Source: Kribbella sp. CA-293567 (GTDB lineage Bacteria > Actinomycetota > Actinomycetes > Propionibacteriales > Kribbellaceae). From it: a stretch of DNA of 64,000 nt. The DNA lies in the NCBI RefSeq assembly GCF_027627575.1, contig NZ_CP114065.1, positions 1,612,001 through 1,676,000 on the forward strand. Reading direction: 5' to 3'. Below the pieces are notes generated by a model. The model had not been told where the DNA came from, did not search any database, and was given only the letters and a program-made list of their open reading frames with translations. Position 1 is the stretch's first letter. Each line of letters starts with the position of its first letter. This document shows, one piece after another, positions 42,281 through 50,248 of the stretch. The position numbers and the translations under genes are program-made.

Positions 42281-42673
42281 CTAGACAGTTAATTGCTGTG
42301 TCGCTCCGCATCGCGCTGACACGGCGCGTATAGGGCCACCTGTCGCCCCTCGCCAGGCGTCTTTGTCGAGGGGCGACAGGTGGATCAGGCCTTCGCTATC
42401 TCTCATCGGGGCTGCGGTCCCGGTCCACGAGATCAGTGCGGCCACTCCCGAATGGGTCCGATCCAGGAGGTTGGAGCGGCTGGCGCAGATCAGCCTCGTC
42501 CCCTGTTCCGCGCCAGCCGGTCTTTGGGTCCCTGTCTGAGCCGGGGAGGAGCCAGGGGACTCGGGGTATAGCTCAGACAGGGACGTCTTGATGACGAAAC
42601 CGGTGGGTGTGCAGCGATCTTCTGCACGTGAGGGGCTGAGGACGACGACTCCCCACCGGTTCCGCCAGATCAT
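42281..42673 (-). CDS. Possible DUF397-like protein (doubtful)
   Basis: 130-residue frame whose ATG overlaps the stop of the next upstream gene as ATGA. The C-terminal part (APMRDSEGLIHLSPLDKDAW, then RGATGG) vaguely recalls DUF397, whose members pair with XRE regulators as one lies nearby. Against it: the first 80 residues are unlike any family, codon use is poor, and a perfect 17-bp hairpin lies inside the frame. It may instead be untranslated leader of the graspetide operon. Confidence 0.25.
   Translation of the reverse strand: MIWRNRWGVVVLSPSRAEDRCTPTGFVIKTSLSELYPESPGSSPAQTGTQRPAGAEQGTRLICASRSNLLDRTHSGVAALISWTGTAAPMRDSEGLIHLSPLDKDAWRGATGGPIRAVSARCGATQQLTV
42336..42383 (-). terminator. 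17-bp perfect hairpin upstream of the graspetide precursor
   Basis: CCACCTGTCGCCCCTCG / CGAGGGGCGACAGGTGG around the loop CCAGGCGTCTTTGT, 72 bases before the precursor start. It is either the terminator of the small-gene operon to the right or an attenuator in the graspetide leader. Confidence 0.6.
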
Positions 42674-43104
42674 GGTGTGGCGCTCGCGATGACGACCCGA
42701 GCACCGGTCGCCCGCTCGAACGTGTCCTTGACGTCGTGCGTGATGGCGAGAGCGTCGAAGTGCAAGCGACTGGGGATGACGACTGTCGTCACCTCGTACC
42801 GGTTGACTGCCGCGATCAGGGCTTCAAAGGCGGCCGGCGTCGTGTCGGTGTCCTCGGTATAGATCGTGCCCATCGCGAAGCCCTCAACCCGGGCGAACTC
42901 TTTAAGCTGCGCCCTGATGTCGGCCAACTCGCCGTCCGTCATGAGCAAGTGCTTCAGGACGTACCCCAAAAGGAGCGGGCGTGTGTAATCGATGCCATCG
43001 CTCAACGCTCCTCGTCCATCCACTGCCGGAACTTGGCGACCAGGCGCTCCCAGAGTCGGTCCCACCATGGGCGGCGACGCTGGCCTTTCACGAGAGGTCA
43101 GCAT
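42670..43104 (-). CDS. Resolvase-N-like protein lacking the catalytic serine
   Basis: Up to 144 residues. The conserved part (RPLLLGYVLKHLLMTDGELA, then IRAQLKEFARVEGFAMGTIY, TTPAAFEALIAAVNRYEVTT and VVIPSRLHF) follows the pattern of a serine-recombinase N-terminal domain (GYVR-x-S, Q-x-x-L, Y-x-D, A-L-x-x-V-VV-x-x-L-R). The residue after GYV is LK, so the catalytic Ser is missing. It is probably a non-catalytic, regulatory or DNA-associated member. The start is uncertain: ATG 43104, or TTG 43005 after GAGGAG. It overlaps the genes on both sides. Confidence 0.6.
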   Translation of the reverse strand: MLTSRERPASPPMVGPTLGAPGRQVPAVDGRGALSDGIDYTRPLLLGYVLKHLLMTDGELADIRAQLKEFARVEGFAMGTIYTEDTDTTPAAFEALIAAVNRYEVTTVVIPSRLHFDALAITHDVKDTFERATGARVVIASATP

Positions 43105-43276
43105 CTGCCACCGCCGGCTCGATGGTTACCTGCAGGCTGGCAAAGCGTCGAGACATCGCGGCCTGGTAGCGCAGCGCCGTATCCGGCTCAGCGGTGTACT
43201 CCGCGATGATGTGTTCGCCGAACCAGACGCGGACACAGCGGTCGGTTGGGAGTGGCGCTTCCGCGAGCGTGGTCAT
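43088..43276 (-). CDS. 62-residue hypothetical protein
   Basis: Begins MTTLAEAPLPTDRCVRVWFG and continues EHIIAEYTAEPDTALRYQAA with a predicted alpha/beta content. ATG 43276 overlaps the stop of the preceding 30-residue gene as ATGA, so it is translated by coupling. No family is recognised. It is part of a three-gene leftward run of small proteins before the graspetide genes. Confidence 0.55.
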   Translation of the reverse strand: MTTLAEAPLPTDRCVRVWFGEHIIAEYTAEPDTALRYQAAMSRRFASLQVTIEPAVADADLS

Positions 43277-43365
43277 TTGCCCCGCACTTCCTCGATGATG
43301 TCGCGCACGATGAAGACGTAGGCCGTGGCCGCAACAAGCGCCAGAATCCAGATAGGTGCGGTCAT
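43273..43365 (-). CDS. 30-residue single-helix membrane peptide
   Basis: MTAPIWILALVAATAYVFIV followed by RDIIEEVRGK. One transmembrane helix and a charged tail. GGGGAG lies ten bases before ATG 43365, and the stop overlaps the next gene as ATGA. The gene is short but has a ribosome site, coupling and coherent composition. It is first in the leftward run and divergent from the XRE regulator. Confidence 0.55.
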   Translation of the reverse strand: MTAPIWILALVAATAYVFIVRDIIEEVRGK

Positions 43366-43455
43366 GATCCGACAGCTCCCCGGTAGGTTGGGTGATCACG
43401 GACGGTGATGCCGTGTTTCACCTTGCCCGTCACGATGCGTGTCATGGAAGATGCG

Positions 43456-43484
43456 GAGTGTCCGGTGAGCGTCCATGGACACTC
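43456..43484. promoter_or_regulatory. Inverted-repeat operator candidate in the XRE intergenic region
   Basis: GAGTGTCC (43456-43463) and GGACACTC (43477-43484), perfect, 13 bases apart, with the palindrome GTCCATGGAC (43471-43480) overlapping. It lies 22 bases before the XRE start and between divergent genes, a fitting place for its own binding site. Confidence 0.5.
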
Positions 43485-43505
43485 GGACACGGCGAGAGGA
43501 TTCAG

Positions 43506-44828
43506 ATGGACGGGGAGACGTTCGGCGCGGGACTGAAATTCTGGCGCGCCAGACGTGGTCTTTCCCTGCGTGGGTTGGCTGATCTCGCCCATTACAGCAA
43601 GTCGCAGATCTCCGACCTCGAGCGCGGCGTCCGTGCCCCTCGCCCTGAGATGGCTGATCATCTGGATAGGGTGTTAGAGGCCGAAGGTGAGCTTCGTGCG
43701 CTGGCGGATCTGATGCCGCCTCCGAGCGCCGAGCCGCCCTTGTTGGATGCGCGCAGTTACACCGCTCTTGCGGTACAACTGCTGGCAGCTGAAGGAGACG
43801 CTGACATGCTTGATCGCCGCCAATTTCTGGGCCTCGGAAGTGCAACCTCACTCGGAGCTATTGCGCCGGGTCTCGCGCTAGAAGCAACCCGCCACGGACT
43901 CGCTCTCGGGTTCGCTGAAGAGCGAGCGGACACCGCTGCTGACGAGTGGCGCGAGATCGTTTGGGAGTACGGCTACAGCTACATCAGCATGCCGCCGCAG
44001 GAGTTGTTGCAGTCGCTGATGGTGGACATGCTCGGCCTGCAAGTGGCATTGGATCGTGGCAGCCGATCTGCTCCGATAAACGAGCTCCGTCAGTACGGCG
44101 CAACGCTCGCATCCCTGATGGCCATGACGATCGCCAACGTCGGCGACGTCCGCCAGGCGCGCCGCTGGTGGCGTACCGCTCGCAACCTCGCCGAAGAATC
44201 CGGCGACCCGAGCACGATCATGTGGATCCGCGGCCGTGAAGTCGTTCGTGGGCTATACGAAGCACGACCAACCGCGGCCATTTTGCAGATGATCGAGCAA
44301 GCCGAGTCGTTCGCCAATGGCTCCACCCCCACGGATCGGGCCGAGCTGATGTCCGGCAAAGCCCAGACATTCGCCCTCGCCGGCCGCCGAGCCGAAGCTG
44401 AAGCTGCGCTACACGAGGTGCGAGCGATCTACGACAGCCTGCCTCCGGAGACGATCGACAATCGGGACTCGATCTACGGGTGGCCGGAAGACCGGCTCCG
44501 CTTCACTGAAAGCTACGTCTTCACATACCTGGGCGACGCTAACGAAGCGACGGCTGCTCAGGACCGAGCGATCAAGGCCTACCCGTCGAAGTACCGGCGC
44601 GGACCGGCACAGATCGAACTTCAGCGGGCGCTGTGGATGGTCAACACGGGTGACGTCGCAACCGGCATCCAGCACGCATCCGCCGCGCTCCAAAGCCTGC
44701 CGAGCAAAGATCAGGTCCGGCCGATCGTTGCCCTCGCCAAGGAAGTACTCGGAGCTGTCCCGGCGCCACAGATTTCGAAGCCTGCTGTTGTCGAGTTCCG
44801 TGAGTGCCTTGAGCTCAGCGCAGGTTGA
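43506..44828 (+). CDS. XRE-family regulator with TPR-like C-terminal region
   Basis: 440 residues. The N-terminal helix-turn-helix (GLKFWRARRGLSLRGLADLA, then YSKSQISDLERGVRAPRPE) is followed by a middle segment (MLDRRQFLGLGSATSLGA) and a helical TPR-like remainder (VRQARRWWRTARNLAEESGD, AEAEAALHEVRAIYDSLPP). Such proteins are common near actinomycete small-gene and RiPP clusters and may sense a peptide. ATG 43506 has AGAGGA five bases upstream. It probably regulates the graspetide island; divergent from the 30-residue gene. Confidence 0.82.
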   Translation: MDGETFGAGLKFWRARRGLSLRGLADLAHYSKSQISDLERGVRAPRPEMADHLDRVLEAEGELRALADLMPPPSAEPPLLDARSYTALAVQLLAAEGDADMLDRRQFLGLGSATSLGAIAPGLALEATRHGLALGFAEERADTAADEWREIVWEYGYSYISMPPQELLQSLMVDMLGLQVALDRGSRSAPINELRQYGATLASLMAMTIANVGDVRQARRWWRTARNLAEESGDPSTIMWIRGREVVRGLYEARPTAAILQMIEQAESFANGSTPTDRAELMSGKAQTFALAGRRAEAEAALHEVRAIYDSLPPETIDNRDSIYGWPEDRLRFTESYVFTYLGDANEATAAQDRAIKAYPSKYRRGPAQIELQRALWMVNTGDVATGIQHASAALQSLPSKDQVRPIVALAKEVLGAVPAPQISKPAVVEFRECLELSAG

Positions 44829-44858
44829 TCCGCACTCAAGAGGGGTAGTCAGAGCGGC

Positions 44859-45416
44859 ATGAGTGACCTTGACCAGCTAATTATCGAGCGGCACGACGCA
44901 ACCTCCACGCCGGATCTGCGGGACGATATCTTGCCGGTGTACGCCGCTTCGCACGACGATCAGATGCACGATCCGTGGTTCCACCCGGACCAGTTCTGGG
45001 ATCGGCTGGTTGAGCTGTACCTACCCGGCCGCGACTTCGAGCTGGTCGCCGCACGATTGGCCGGCACTGTCGTCGGTTACGCCTTCGGGAGTCCGCGGGA
45101 TCAGCACGGTGCGATCTGGGATGAGCTCCATACGACGTACCCCGGGTGGGGCCTTCCGGCTGAGTCGGTGCCGCTCTACATGTTCCGCGAGTTCGCCACT
45201 CACCCTGAGCATCAGCGGAAGGGCGTTGGCCGCCGAGTGCACGACGCGTTGATCGAAGGACGACCTGAACCGGCTGCGGAGTTGCTGGTGCGTAAGGACA
45301 ATGAGTCCGCACAAGCGGCATACCGGTCATGGGGTTGGGTGCAACTAGGAGAGAAGCAGCCGTTTCCGGACTCGCCGGTTTTCGATCGGTTGGTTCTCAA
45401 GTTGCCGACACTGTAA
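44859..45416 (+). CDS. GNAT family N-acetyltransferase (island)
   Basis: 185 residues. YVYAASHDDQMHDPWFHPDQ-like opening, then FELVAARLAGTVVGYAFGSP, MFREFATHPEHQRKGVGRRV as acetyl-CoA loop (R-K-G-V-G), and LLVRKDNESAQAAYRSWGWV. It lies 30 bases after the XRE gene and is probably transcribed with it. It might modify the graspetide, confer self-protection, or be unrelated cargo. Confidence 0.8.
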   Translation: MSDLDQLIIERHDATSTPDLRDDILPVYAASHDDQMHDPWFHPDQFWDRLVELYLPGRDFELVAARLAGTVVGYAFGSPRDQHGAIWDELHTTYPGWGLPAESVPLYMFREFATHPEHQRKGVGRRVHDALIEGRPEPAAELLVRKDNESAQAAYRSWGWVQLGEKQPFPDSPVFDRLVLKLPTL

Positions 45417-45729
45417 GTGCCAGCATGGTTGGTGCACACGCAAATTGGCATCAACGTGGCGCCGCGCGGCCTTCAATCGGTGCGACGCCTGGCTGCGACG
45501 ACCGCTGGCTGGTCTTGGACTGTTACGCCCGCGATGGTCGTCTACGCGCTGTGCTTCGTGGCGACTCTGCGAGCCTGGTACTACGTTGCTACGCAGTTGC
45601 ATGGTGATCTCACCAGCAATGACTGAGCTGGCGACATCTCCATCGTGTGCTTTGATAGAGCGCGGTTCGTCGCAACGCTCTGATTCGTGATTCGTGATTC
45701 GGGGTGTGGAGACAACACTTCTCGGTGGC
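45417..45729. other. 313-bp gap; contains TGATTCG x3
   Basis: No convincing gene; a 69-codon frame at 45417-45626 lacks a ribosome site and family match. A 7-bp tandem repeat TGATTCG (three copies, 45681-45701) lies before the pseudogene. Confidence 0.5.
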
Positions 45730-46159
45730 TCATTTGCCTTGGGCGTTCCTGATCCGCACGTCGTGCCTTCGCAGCGTTGTGATGATCGTCGTTCCGTTGA
45801 AGCCCAGCCGATCGCCAATCCGTGCGGACGACCAGCCATCTTCATACAGCCTCGTAGCTTCGGGCCAGCTGCTCTGGGGAAAGCCCCTTTGGCCGCAACG
45901 CAACGCATTTCCGTCGCAGGATCTGTCAAGCCGTCTCGCTGTGGATTCCGAACCGCCTGCTGAGCTCGCGTAGGTTCGCCCCGGACTCGTAGCCGGCAAT
46001 CAGTTGTGCAGTCCGCTCGGTGGTGAGCTGCTTGGATGTGCGTGGCCGTATCCGCAGTGTCTTGACTGTCGTAGAGGTCGAGGTCAGCTTCACGAGGCGC
46101 TCCAGGTCGCTGACCTGCGCGTTCGTGTTGTTATACGATCCCCGCAAGTCCACCAGCAT
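45730..46159 (-). pseudogene. Degraded tandem-HTH protein (recombinase-associated)
   Basis: From 46159 leftward the frame reads coiled-coil-like VSDLERLVKLTSTSTTVKTL and RTAQLIAGYESGANLRELSR plus RFGIHSETA, then hits a TGA (45926-45928) where the helix-turn-helix should continue. After the stop the same frame gives QILRRKCVALRPKGLSPEQL, and then coding similarity shifts frame to EATRLYEDGWSSARIGDRLG and RRHDVRIRNAQGK. One stop and one frameshift within a pair of Hin-like helix-turn-helix units indicate a pseudogene. Its 5' end begins in the right island repeat. Confidence 0.65.
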
Positions 46160-46322
46160 TCAAAGCCGGTCGTCCTTCGGGAAGACCGGCTTTCTGCTTG
46201 TACTGCGGAAGTGCCCCCGCGCGCCCGCCGCTCGCTCGCTCCTGCGTCGCTCCCGGCTCTGGGTGCTCCCACCCGCCCATCTTCGACTACCGCTCCTACG
46301 TCGCGTGGGTGCGCCGGTGCGG
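46149..46322. repeat. Right island boundary repeat (attR-like)
   Basis: Near-identical to 39445-39617. It starts TCCACCAGCAT like a tRNA 3' end with CCA, and the preceding ATCCCCgcaaG still resembles the T-arm/acceptor of tRNA-Ala. It includes the terminator hairpin although no tRNA precedes it. Confidence 0.8.
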
Positions 46323-46497
46323 GTGAACGGTTTGCGGGTGCACGAACGCGCAAGGACCTGCAGTTGCGACCTGCTCAAGGGCCGCGCAACAGCCTGGGGG
46401 TCTGCCCATTGCTCGAGTCGCCCGGGCGAGCTCGCGACCTACGAGGGCGAACGTCATACGTAGCTGCCATCCCCGGCGGCAGAGCATGCCGCGCCCA

Positions 46498-46592
46498 GCC
46501 ACCCACGCGACGTAGGAGCGGTACTCGAACGGGCGGGTGGGAGCACTCGGAGCCGGGAGCGACGCAGGAGCGAGCGAGCGCAGAGCGCGCGG
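46498..46592. repeat. Inverted copy of the boundary repeat's inner part
   Basis: About 95 bp (CACCCACGCGACGTAGGAGC ... GAGCGAGCGAGCGCAG) are the reverse complement of 46211-46314 with some changes. The sequence is therefore an interspersed repeat of this genome rather than only an attachment site, and could fold with the right repeat into a large stem. Confidence 0.7.
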
Positions 46593-47019
46593 GTCGTCGT
46601 ACCCAGATCTCATCCCCCGGGTGAGGATAGTTGAGCGGAAGATCATTCTCCGGGGGATGGGCGGGAAGTGCGGAGAGTGACAGAGTTGCGGTTGGGGGGA
46701 TGGAAGAGACCGATGGGTCAGGTGGTCTGGTGGGTACCTGTTCTGGTGGGGGCATCGGGAGCAGGTGTTCTGGGCCGCTCGAGCTGGTCTCGGAGCTGTG
46801 GGCGTGGGTGGTGGTGGACGACAGTGCGGCCAAGGGGAGCGCAGGGGCTTCACGGGGATGCGTCGTAAGGGCTGGATGGGCTCGACCAGGTGGTGGGCTC
46901 AGCCGGCTGATTGATCAGGGTGTACGGGGCGGTATACCCGGAGAGATCGCGCAGTAGCTGGTCGCATGGGGTTCGCACCGCCCACGCCCACGAGCAGTTG
47001 GGCTGGGGAGGGCGGGTGG
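46593..47019. other. 427-bp gap without a supported gene
   Basis: G-rich sequence with open frames on both strands but no ribosome site or family. The right end carries GGGGAGGG, the ribosome site of the next gene. Confidence 0.4.
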
Positions 47020-47442
47020 ATGGGCTCTCGTGCAGTTGTCCGGGAAGTCGTGGTGATCGATCCCGTTGATCTGGAAAAGATCCGGGATGCCGCTCGGCGG
47101 GCTGGGGCGGAGACGGCTGAGGTGCCGCCGTTCCGGGGGATCGGGACGGTGATGACGAGCTTGCTGGTGGTCGGGGATGCGGTGGCGGTCGGCCGGGTGC
47201 GGGACGAGGTCGAGAGGTGCCGGGGTGGGTTGGTGTTCGACCTGAGGTCCGGGGCGATCCGTCCGATCCACCGGAGCCGGGCGCTGCGGTACGGCGAGTT
47301 GACGGTGATCGCCGTCGACGGGGTGATTCAGATCCCGCGGTACGACGGCGAGGTCGTCGCCGCCCTCACCAGGCTGGCGTCCGGCCGGGGTGAGACGACG
47401 GTCGCGATGGTGAACGAGACTGCGGTGAGCCTGGTTCGGTGA
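47020..47442 (+). CDS. Hypothetical protein preceding DUF3800-like copy 2
   Basis: 140 residues. IDPVDLEKIRDAARRAGAET, RVRDEVERCRGGLVFDLRSG, and AVDGVIQIPRYDGEVVAALT are its clearest parts; no family is recognised. ATG 47020 has GGGGAGGG seven bases upstream. It ends 12 bases before the DUF3800-like gene and so is probably co-expressed with it, a possible partner or immunity-type protein (inference). Confidence 0.55.
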   Translation: MGSRAVVREVVVIDPVDLEKIRDAARRAGAETAEVPPFRGIGTVMTSLLVVGDAVAVGRVRDEVERCRGGLVFDLRSGAIRPIHRSRALRYGELTVIAVDGVIQIPRYDGEVVAALTRLASGRGETTVAMVNETAVSLVR

Positions 47443-47454
47443 GACAGTCGAGGC

Positions 47455-48324
47455 GTGAACCTCGTCGAGATCGCCTGCGACGAGTCCGGCTATGAAGGTG
47501 AGAAGCTGGTCGGCGGGGTCACCGATGTGTTCGCGCACGCAGCGATCGCGCTGGATCGGGCAGCGGCCGCCGCGTGTGTGGCCGAGTTGCGGGAGCGGAT
47601 CAGGTCGCCTGCGACGGAGTACAAGGCCAACCATGTACTGCGGTCCAAGCACCGGCCGGTACTGCTGTGGCTGCTTGGTTCGAGTGGACCGTTGCTCGGC
47701 CAGGCGCAGGTCCAGCTGATCGACAAGGCGTACTTCCTGGTCACGCAGCTGACCGGCCAGCTCATCGGCGAGCCGGCGGGCGACCTGTACCTGGCGGGCC
47801 GCGGTACCGGTGGCTGGGAGGAGTTTCTCGAAGCAGGCAACGACTTTCTGCGGTCCAGGGACGACGTCGAGCGCTTCTACTCGGCACTCGATCGGCTGGA
47901 GTACGAGGACCCCACGGTCAAGGCGCTCGAGAAGTCGCGGCCGCAGGCGGAAGCTCTGGTCCAGCAGGATCCGCCGGTGATCCCGCCGCTCGATCCGCTG
48001 ATGCGCGCGATCGCGCGGGCCGTCGAACACTGGGCCGAAGGCAGCCGGTGGGTCGCCATCGCGCACGACCGGCAGACCACGTTGTCGCCCGAACGCATCG
48101 CCCAACTGCAGGCCGGTACCGCGCTGGCGCGGCTGGAGCTGGTGCACTCGTTCACGGACCCGCGGATCCAGGTCGCCGACTTCCTGGCCGGCGTGGCCCG
48201 CAAGATCGCCTCCGACCAGCTCAAGGGCGAGGACGACGTCGAGCTGACCGCCCTGATCCGCCCGTACGTCGATCCGCGGTCCGTCTGGAGCGACCCGGCC
48301 AGCCGGCAGCGCCTGGTGTGGTGA
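47455..48324 (+). CDS. DUF3800-like protein, copy 2
   Basis: 289 residues. VEIACDESGYEGEKLVGGVT opens it, SPATEYKANHVLRSKHRPVL and QLIDKAYFLVTQLTGQLIGEP follow, and FTDPRIQVADFLAGVARKIA closes it; DESG and Q-x-AD-x-LAG match the DUF3800 signature and the paralogue at 3480. It may be a metal-dependent nuclease of RNase H-like fold (inference). GTG 47455 is six bases after GACAGT, which suits a leaderless start. Confidence 0.75.
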   Translation: MNLVEIACDESGYEGEKLVGGVTDVFAHAAIALDRAAAAACVAELRERIRSPATEYKANHVLRSKHRPVLLWLLGSSGPLLGQAQVQLIDKAYFLVTQLTGQLIGEPAGDLYLAGRGTGGWEEFLEAGNDFLRSRDDVERFYSALDRLEYEDPTVKALEKSRPQAEALVQQDPPVIPPLDPLMRAIARAVEHWAEGSRWVAIAHDRQTTLSPERIAQLQAGTALARLELVHSFTDPRIQVADFLAGVARKIASDQLKGEDDVELTALIRPYVDPRSVWSDPASRQRLVW

Positions 48325-48367
48325 CCGATCGCGATCGGCGAAGGCCGTCCTGTTACCGGATTCCCCC

Positions 48368-48397
48368 TTGGCAACCGAACGTGACGGCGGGCATAGT
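48368..48397 (+). promoter_or_regulatory. Promoter of the GAF/LuxR regulator gene
   Basis: TTGGCA (48368-48373), 18 bases, CATAGT (48392-48397): a plausible vegetative promoter between the DUF3800-like and regulator genes. Confidence 0.4.
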
Positions 48398-48458
48398 GCT
48401 CCGCAGACACAGAGCAGTCACGGCAGCAGACACAGGAAAGTCACCAGAGCTGCCCATC

Positions 48459-49484
48459 GTGCCGACAGCAGCTGAGCCGACAGGGGGATCGCCGCGGGTG
48501 GAAGCGGACAGGCCTGCGCCGTTGCGGGTGGAAGCCGAGACGGCGATCATCCTGCGCGAGGCGTACCACAAGATCGAGTCGCTGTACCGGGCCGATCACT
48601 ACGGGCTGTACGACTACGTCCGGGCGGTGGCCGGCAAGATCGCGACCGTCGACAGCTTCTACGTCGGCTTCCTGCACGGCTCGAACCGGGTCCGCTATCC
48701 CTACGGCTACGACGCCGGCCGGTACGACGACCCGGCGACGCACATCTTCGGCCCCAACGGTCAGACGGCGTGGTTGCTGAAACAGCGGCAGACCTACCGG
48801 TTCGCCTACGACCAGGGCGCCGCCCTCCATGCCGGCGTGCCGACCGGAGACGTCACCAGGGAGTCGCAGGACGCGGTCACCGTGCCGATCTTCCGGCCGG
48901 CCAAGAACGGCCCCGACCAGCTCTTCGGGATGCTGTCGATGCACAGCTACACGCCGAACACCTATGACGACAACGCGGTCCGGGCGTTCGAGTGGTTGTG
49001 CGGAATGGTGCAGCGGGTGCTCACCCGCGAGGACGAGGACAAGAACGCGTTGCGCCGCCTGCCGGCCGGTGACGACGCCCCGAACCTGCTCACCTCCGAC
49101 CACGTGATGGAGTACATCGGCCAGCGGATCGCCGGGCTGCGCGAGATCGCGGTCGAGGCGATGGGCGAACCCGAGGCGGCCGACTCACCCGTGCAGGAAC
49201 ACCTGCGCCGGCTGATCCGGGCGACCGAGGTGATGCAGTCGGAGCTGATGGAGATGATGCTCCAGACCGACGACGGTCCGGAGCACCGCTTCACCGCCCT
49301 GACCAAGGCTCAGCAGGGGGTCGCCGTACTGCTCGTCGACGGTCTGGAGAACGACCAGCTCGCCGCCGAACTCGGGATCAGCCTCAACACGGTCAAGACC
49401 CATCTCAGCGCGATCCTGCGCAAGTACGGGATGGCGAACCGGGCTCAGGTCGCCGACGACGTCCGCAAGTACCTGGTCCGCTGA
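48459..49484 (+). CDS. GAF-domain LuxR-type response regulator
   Basis: 341 residues. A GAF-like sensor occupies about 35-190 (FYVGFLHGSNRVRYPYGYDA, RQTYRFAYDQGAALHAGVPT, VTVPIFRP), then a helical linker, and a C-terminal LuxR helix-turn-helix (LTKAQQGVAVLLVDGLENDQ, LAAELGISLNTVKTHLSAIL). It would bind a small ligand and regulate transcription. The start is uncertain: GTG 48459 is chosen, downstream of the proposed promoter; GTG 48381, 48396 and 48498 are alternatives. It is convergent with the pentapeptide-repeat gene. Confidence 0.82.
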   Translation: MPTAAEPTGGSPRVEADRPAPLRVEAETAIILREAYHKIESLYRADHYGLYDYVRAVAGKIATVDSFYVGFLHGSNRVRYPYGYDAGRYDDPATHIFGPNGQTAWLLKQRQTYRFAYDQGAALHAGVPTGDVTRESQDAVTVPIFRPAKNGPDQLFGMLSMHSYTPNTYDDNAVRAFEWLCGMVQRVLTREDEDKNALRRLPAGDDAPNLLTSDHVMEYIGQRIAGLREIAVEAMGEPEAADSPVQEHLRRLIRATEVMQSELMEMMLQTDDGPEHRFTALTKAQQGVAVLLVDGLENDQLAAELGISLNTVKTHLSAILRKYGMANRAQVADDVRKYLVR

Positions 49485-49526
49485 CCGGCATCCTCGGAGA
49501 CCTGGAGCACTGCCGACAGCACGATC

Positions 49527-50222
49527 TCACGAACCGGCGTGATCGTCCGGGTCGCCGAGGGTGATCCCCAGTGCGGTCGACATGGCGGCGGTGACGGCCA
49601 GCGTGTCGATGGGGGAGGAGTTGGCGATCGTGGCGCCGGCCAGGCTGCCGATACCGCGAGTGCCGTCCCAGGTGCAGTCGACGAAGACGGCGCCGGTCGC
49701 GGTCACCTGCGAGAACTCCACCCCGGTCAGGTCGCAGCGGCGGAAGATCGTGCCGCTCAGGTCGGCCGAGACGAAGTCGGCGCTCTGCAGCCGGCAGTCG
49801 GTGAACTCGACCTTGACGAACTTCGCGAACCGGAACGAACTGAAGTCCAGCACCGAGTCGCGCACCGTCACGTGCTGCAGGTTGACTCCCGGCCCGGCGA
49901 ATCCGGTCAGCCGCGACGAGGTGATCGCCAGCCGGGTGCCGGAAGCGTCCGCCCAGCGCGCGTTCGCGAGGTCGCAGTGGTCGAGCTCCAGGTCGACCAG
50001 GATCAGCTTGTCCAGGTCCGAACCGCCAAGATTCACCCTGTTCAGCCGGCACCCGCTGAACTCGACGTGCTCCGCGAGCAGCCCGCCCAGGTCCTGGTCG
50101 GTCAGCGCCAGATCGGTGAGCCGGTCCTCGTCGTCCACCTCGTCCGCGGTCAGCGCTCTGTCGTCGAGCTGAGTGCGCAGCCGAGGGGTGGCGATCTTGG
50201 CCGCGGGTTTGCGAGGAGGCAT
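49527..50222 (-). CDS. Pentapeptide-repeat protein
   Basis: 231 residues. From about residue 50 the sequence shows A(D/N)Lxx-type five-residue periodicity: FSGCRLNRVNLGGSDLDKLI, DLELDHCDLANARWADASG, FVKVEFTDCRLQSADFVSAD, LSGTIFRRCDLTGVEFSQV. This folds as a right-handed quadrilateral helix, in some members mimicking DNA to bind gyrase. The role here is unknown. ATG 50222 has no clear ribosome site. It follows the ROK gene on the same strand, 26 bases away. Confidence 0.85.
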   Translation of the reverse strand: MPPRKPAAKIATPRLRTQLDDRALTADEVDDEDRLTDLALTDQDLGGLLAEHVEFSGCRLNRVNLGGSDLDKLILVDLELDHCDLANARWADASGTRLAITSSRLTGFAGPGVNLQHVTVRDSVLDFSSFRFAKFVKVEFTDCRLQSADFVSADLSGTIFRRCDLTGVEFSQVTATGAVFVDCTWDGTRGIGSLAGATIANSSPIDTLAVTAAMSTALGITLGDPDDHAGS

Positions 50223-50248
50223 GTCGGCCACCGTAGCGACCGCCACCG

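Noticed and set aside
45417..45626. 69-codon frame after the island GNAT gene
   Set aside because: No ribosome site or family; codon pattern poor.
46631..46957. 108-codon frame on the plus strand
   Set aside because: No ribosome site, Gly/Ser-rich composition typical of chance frames in G-rich DNA, and it lies in a repeat-bounded gap.
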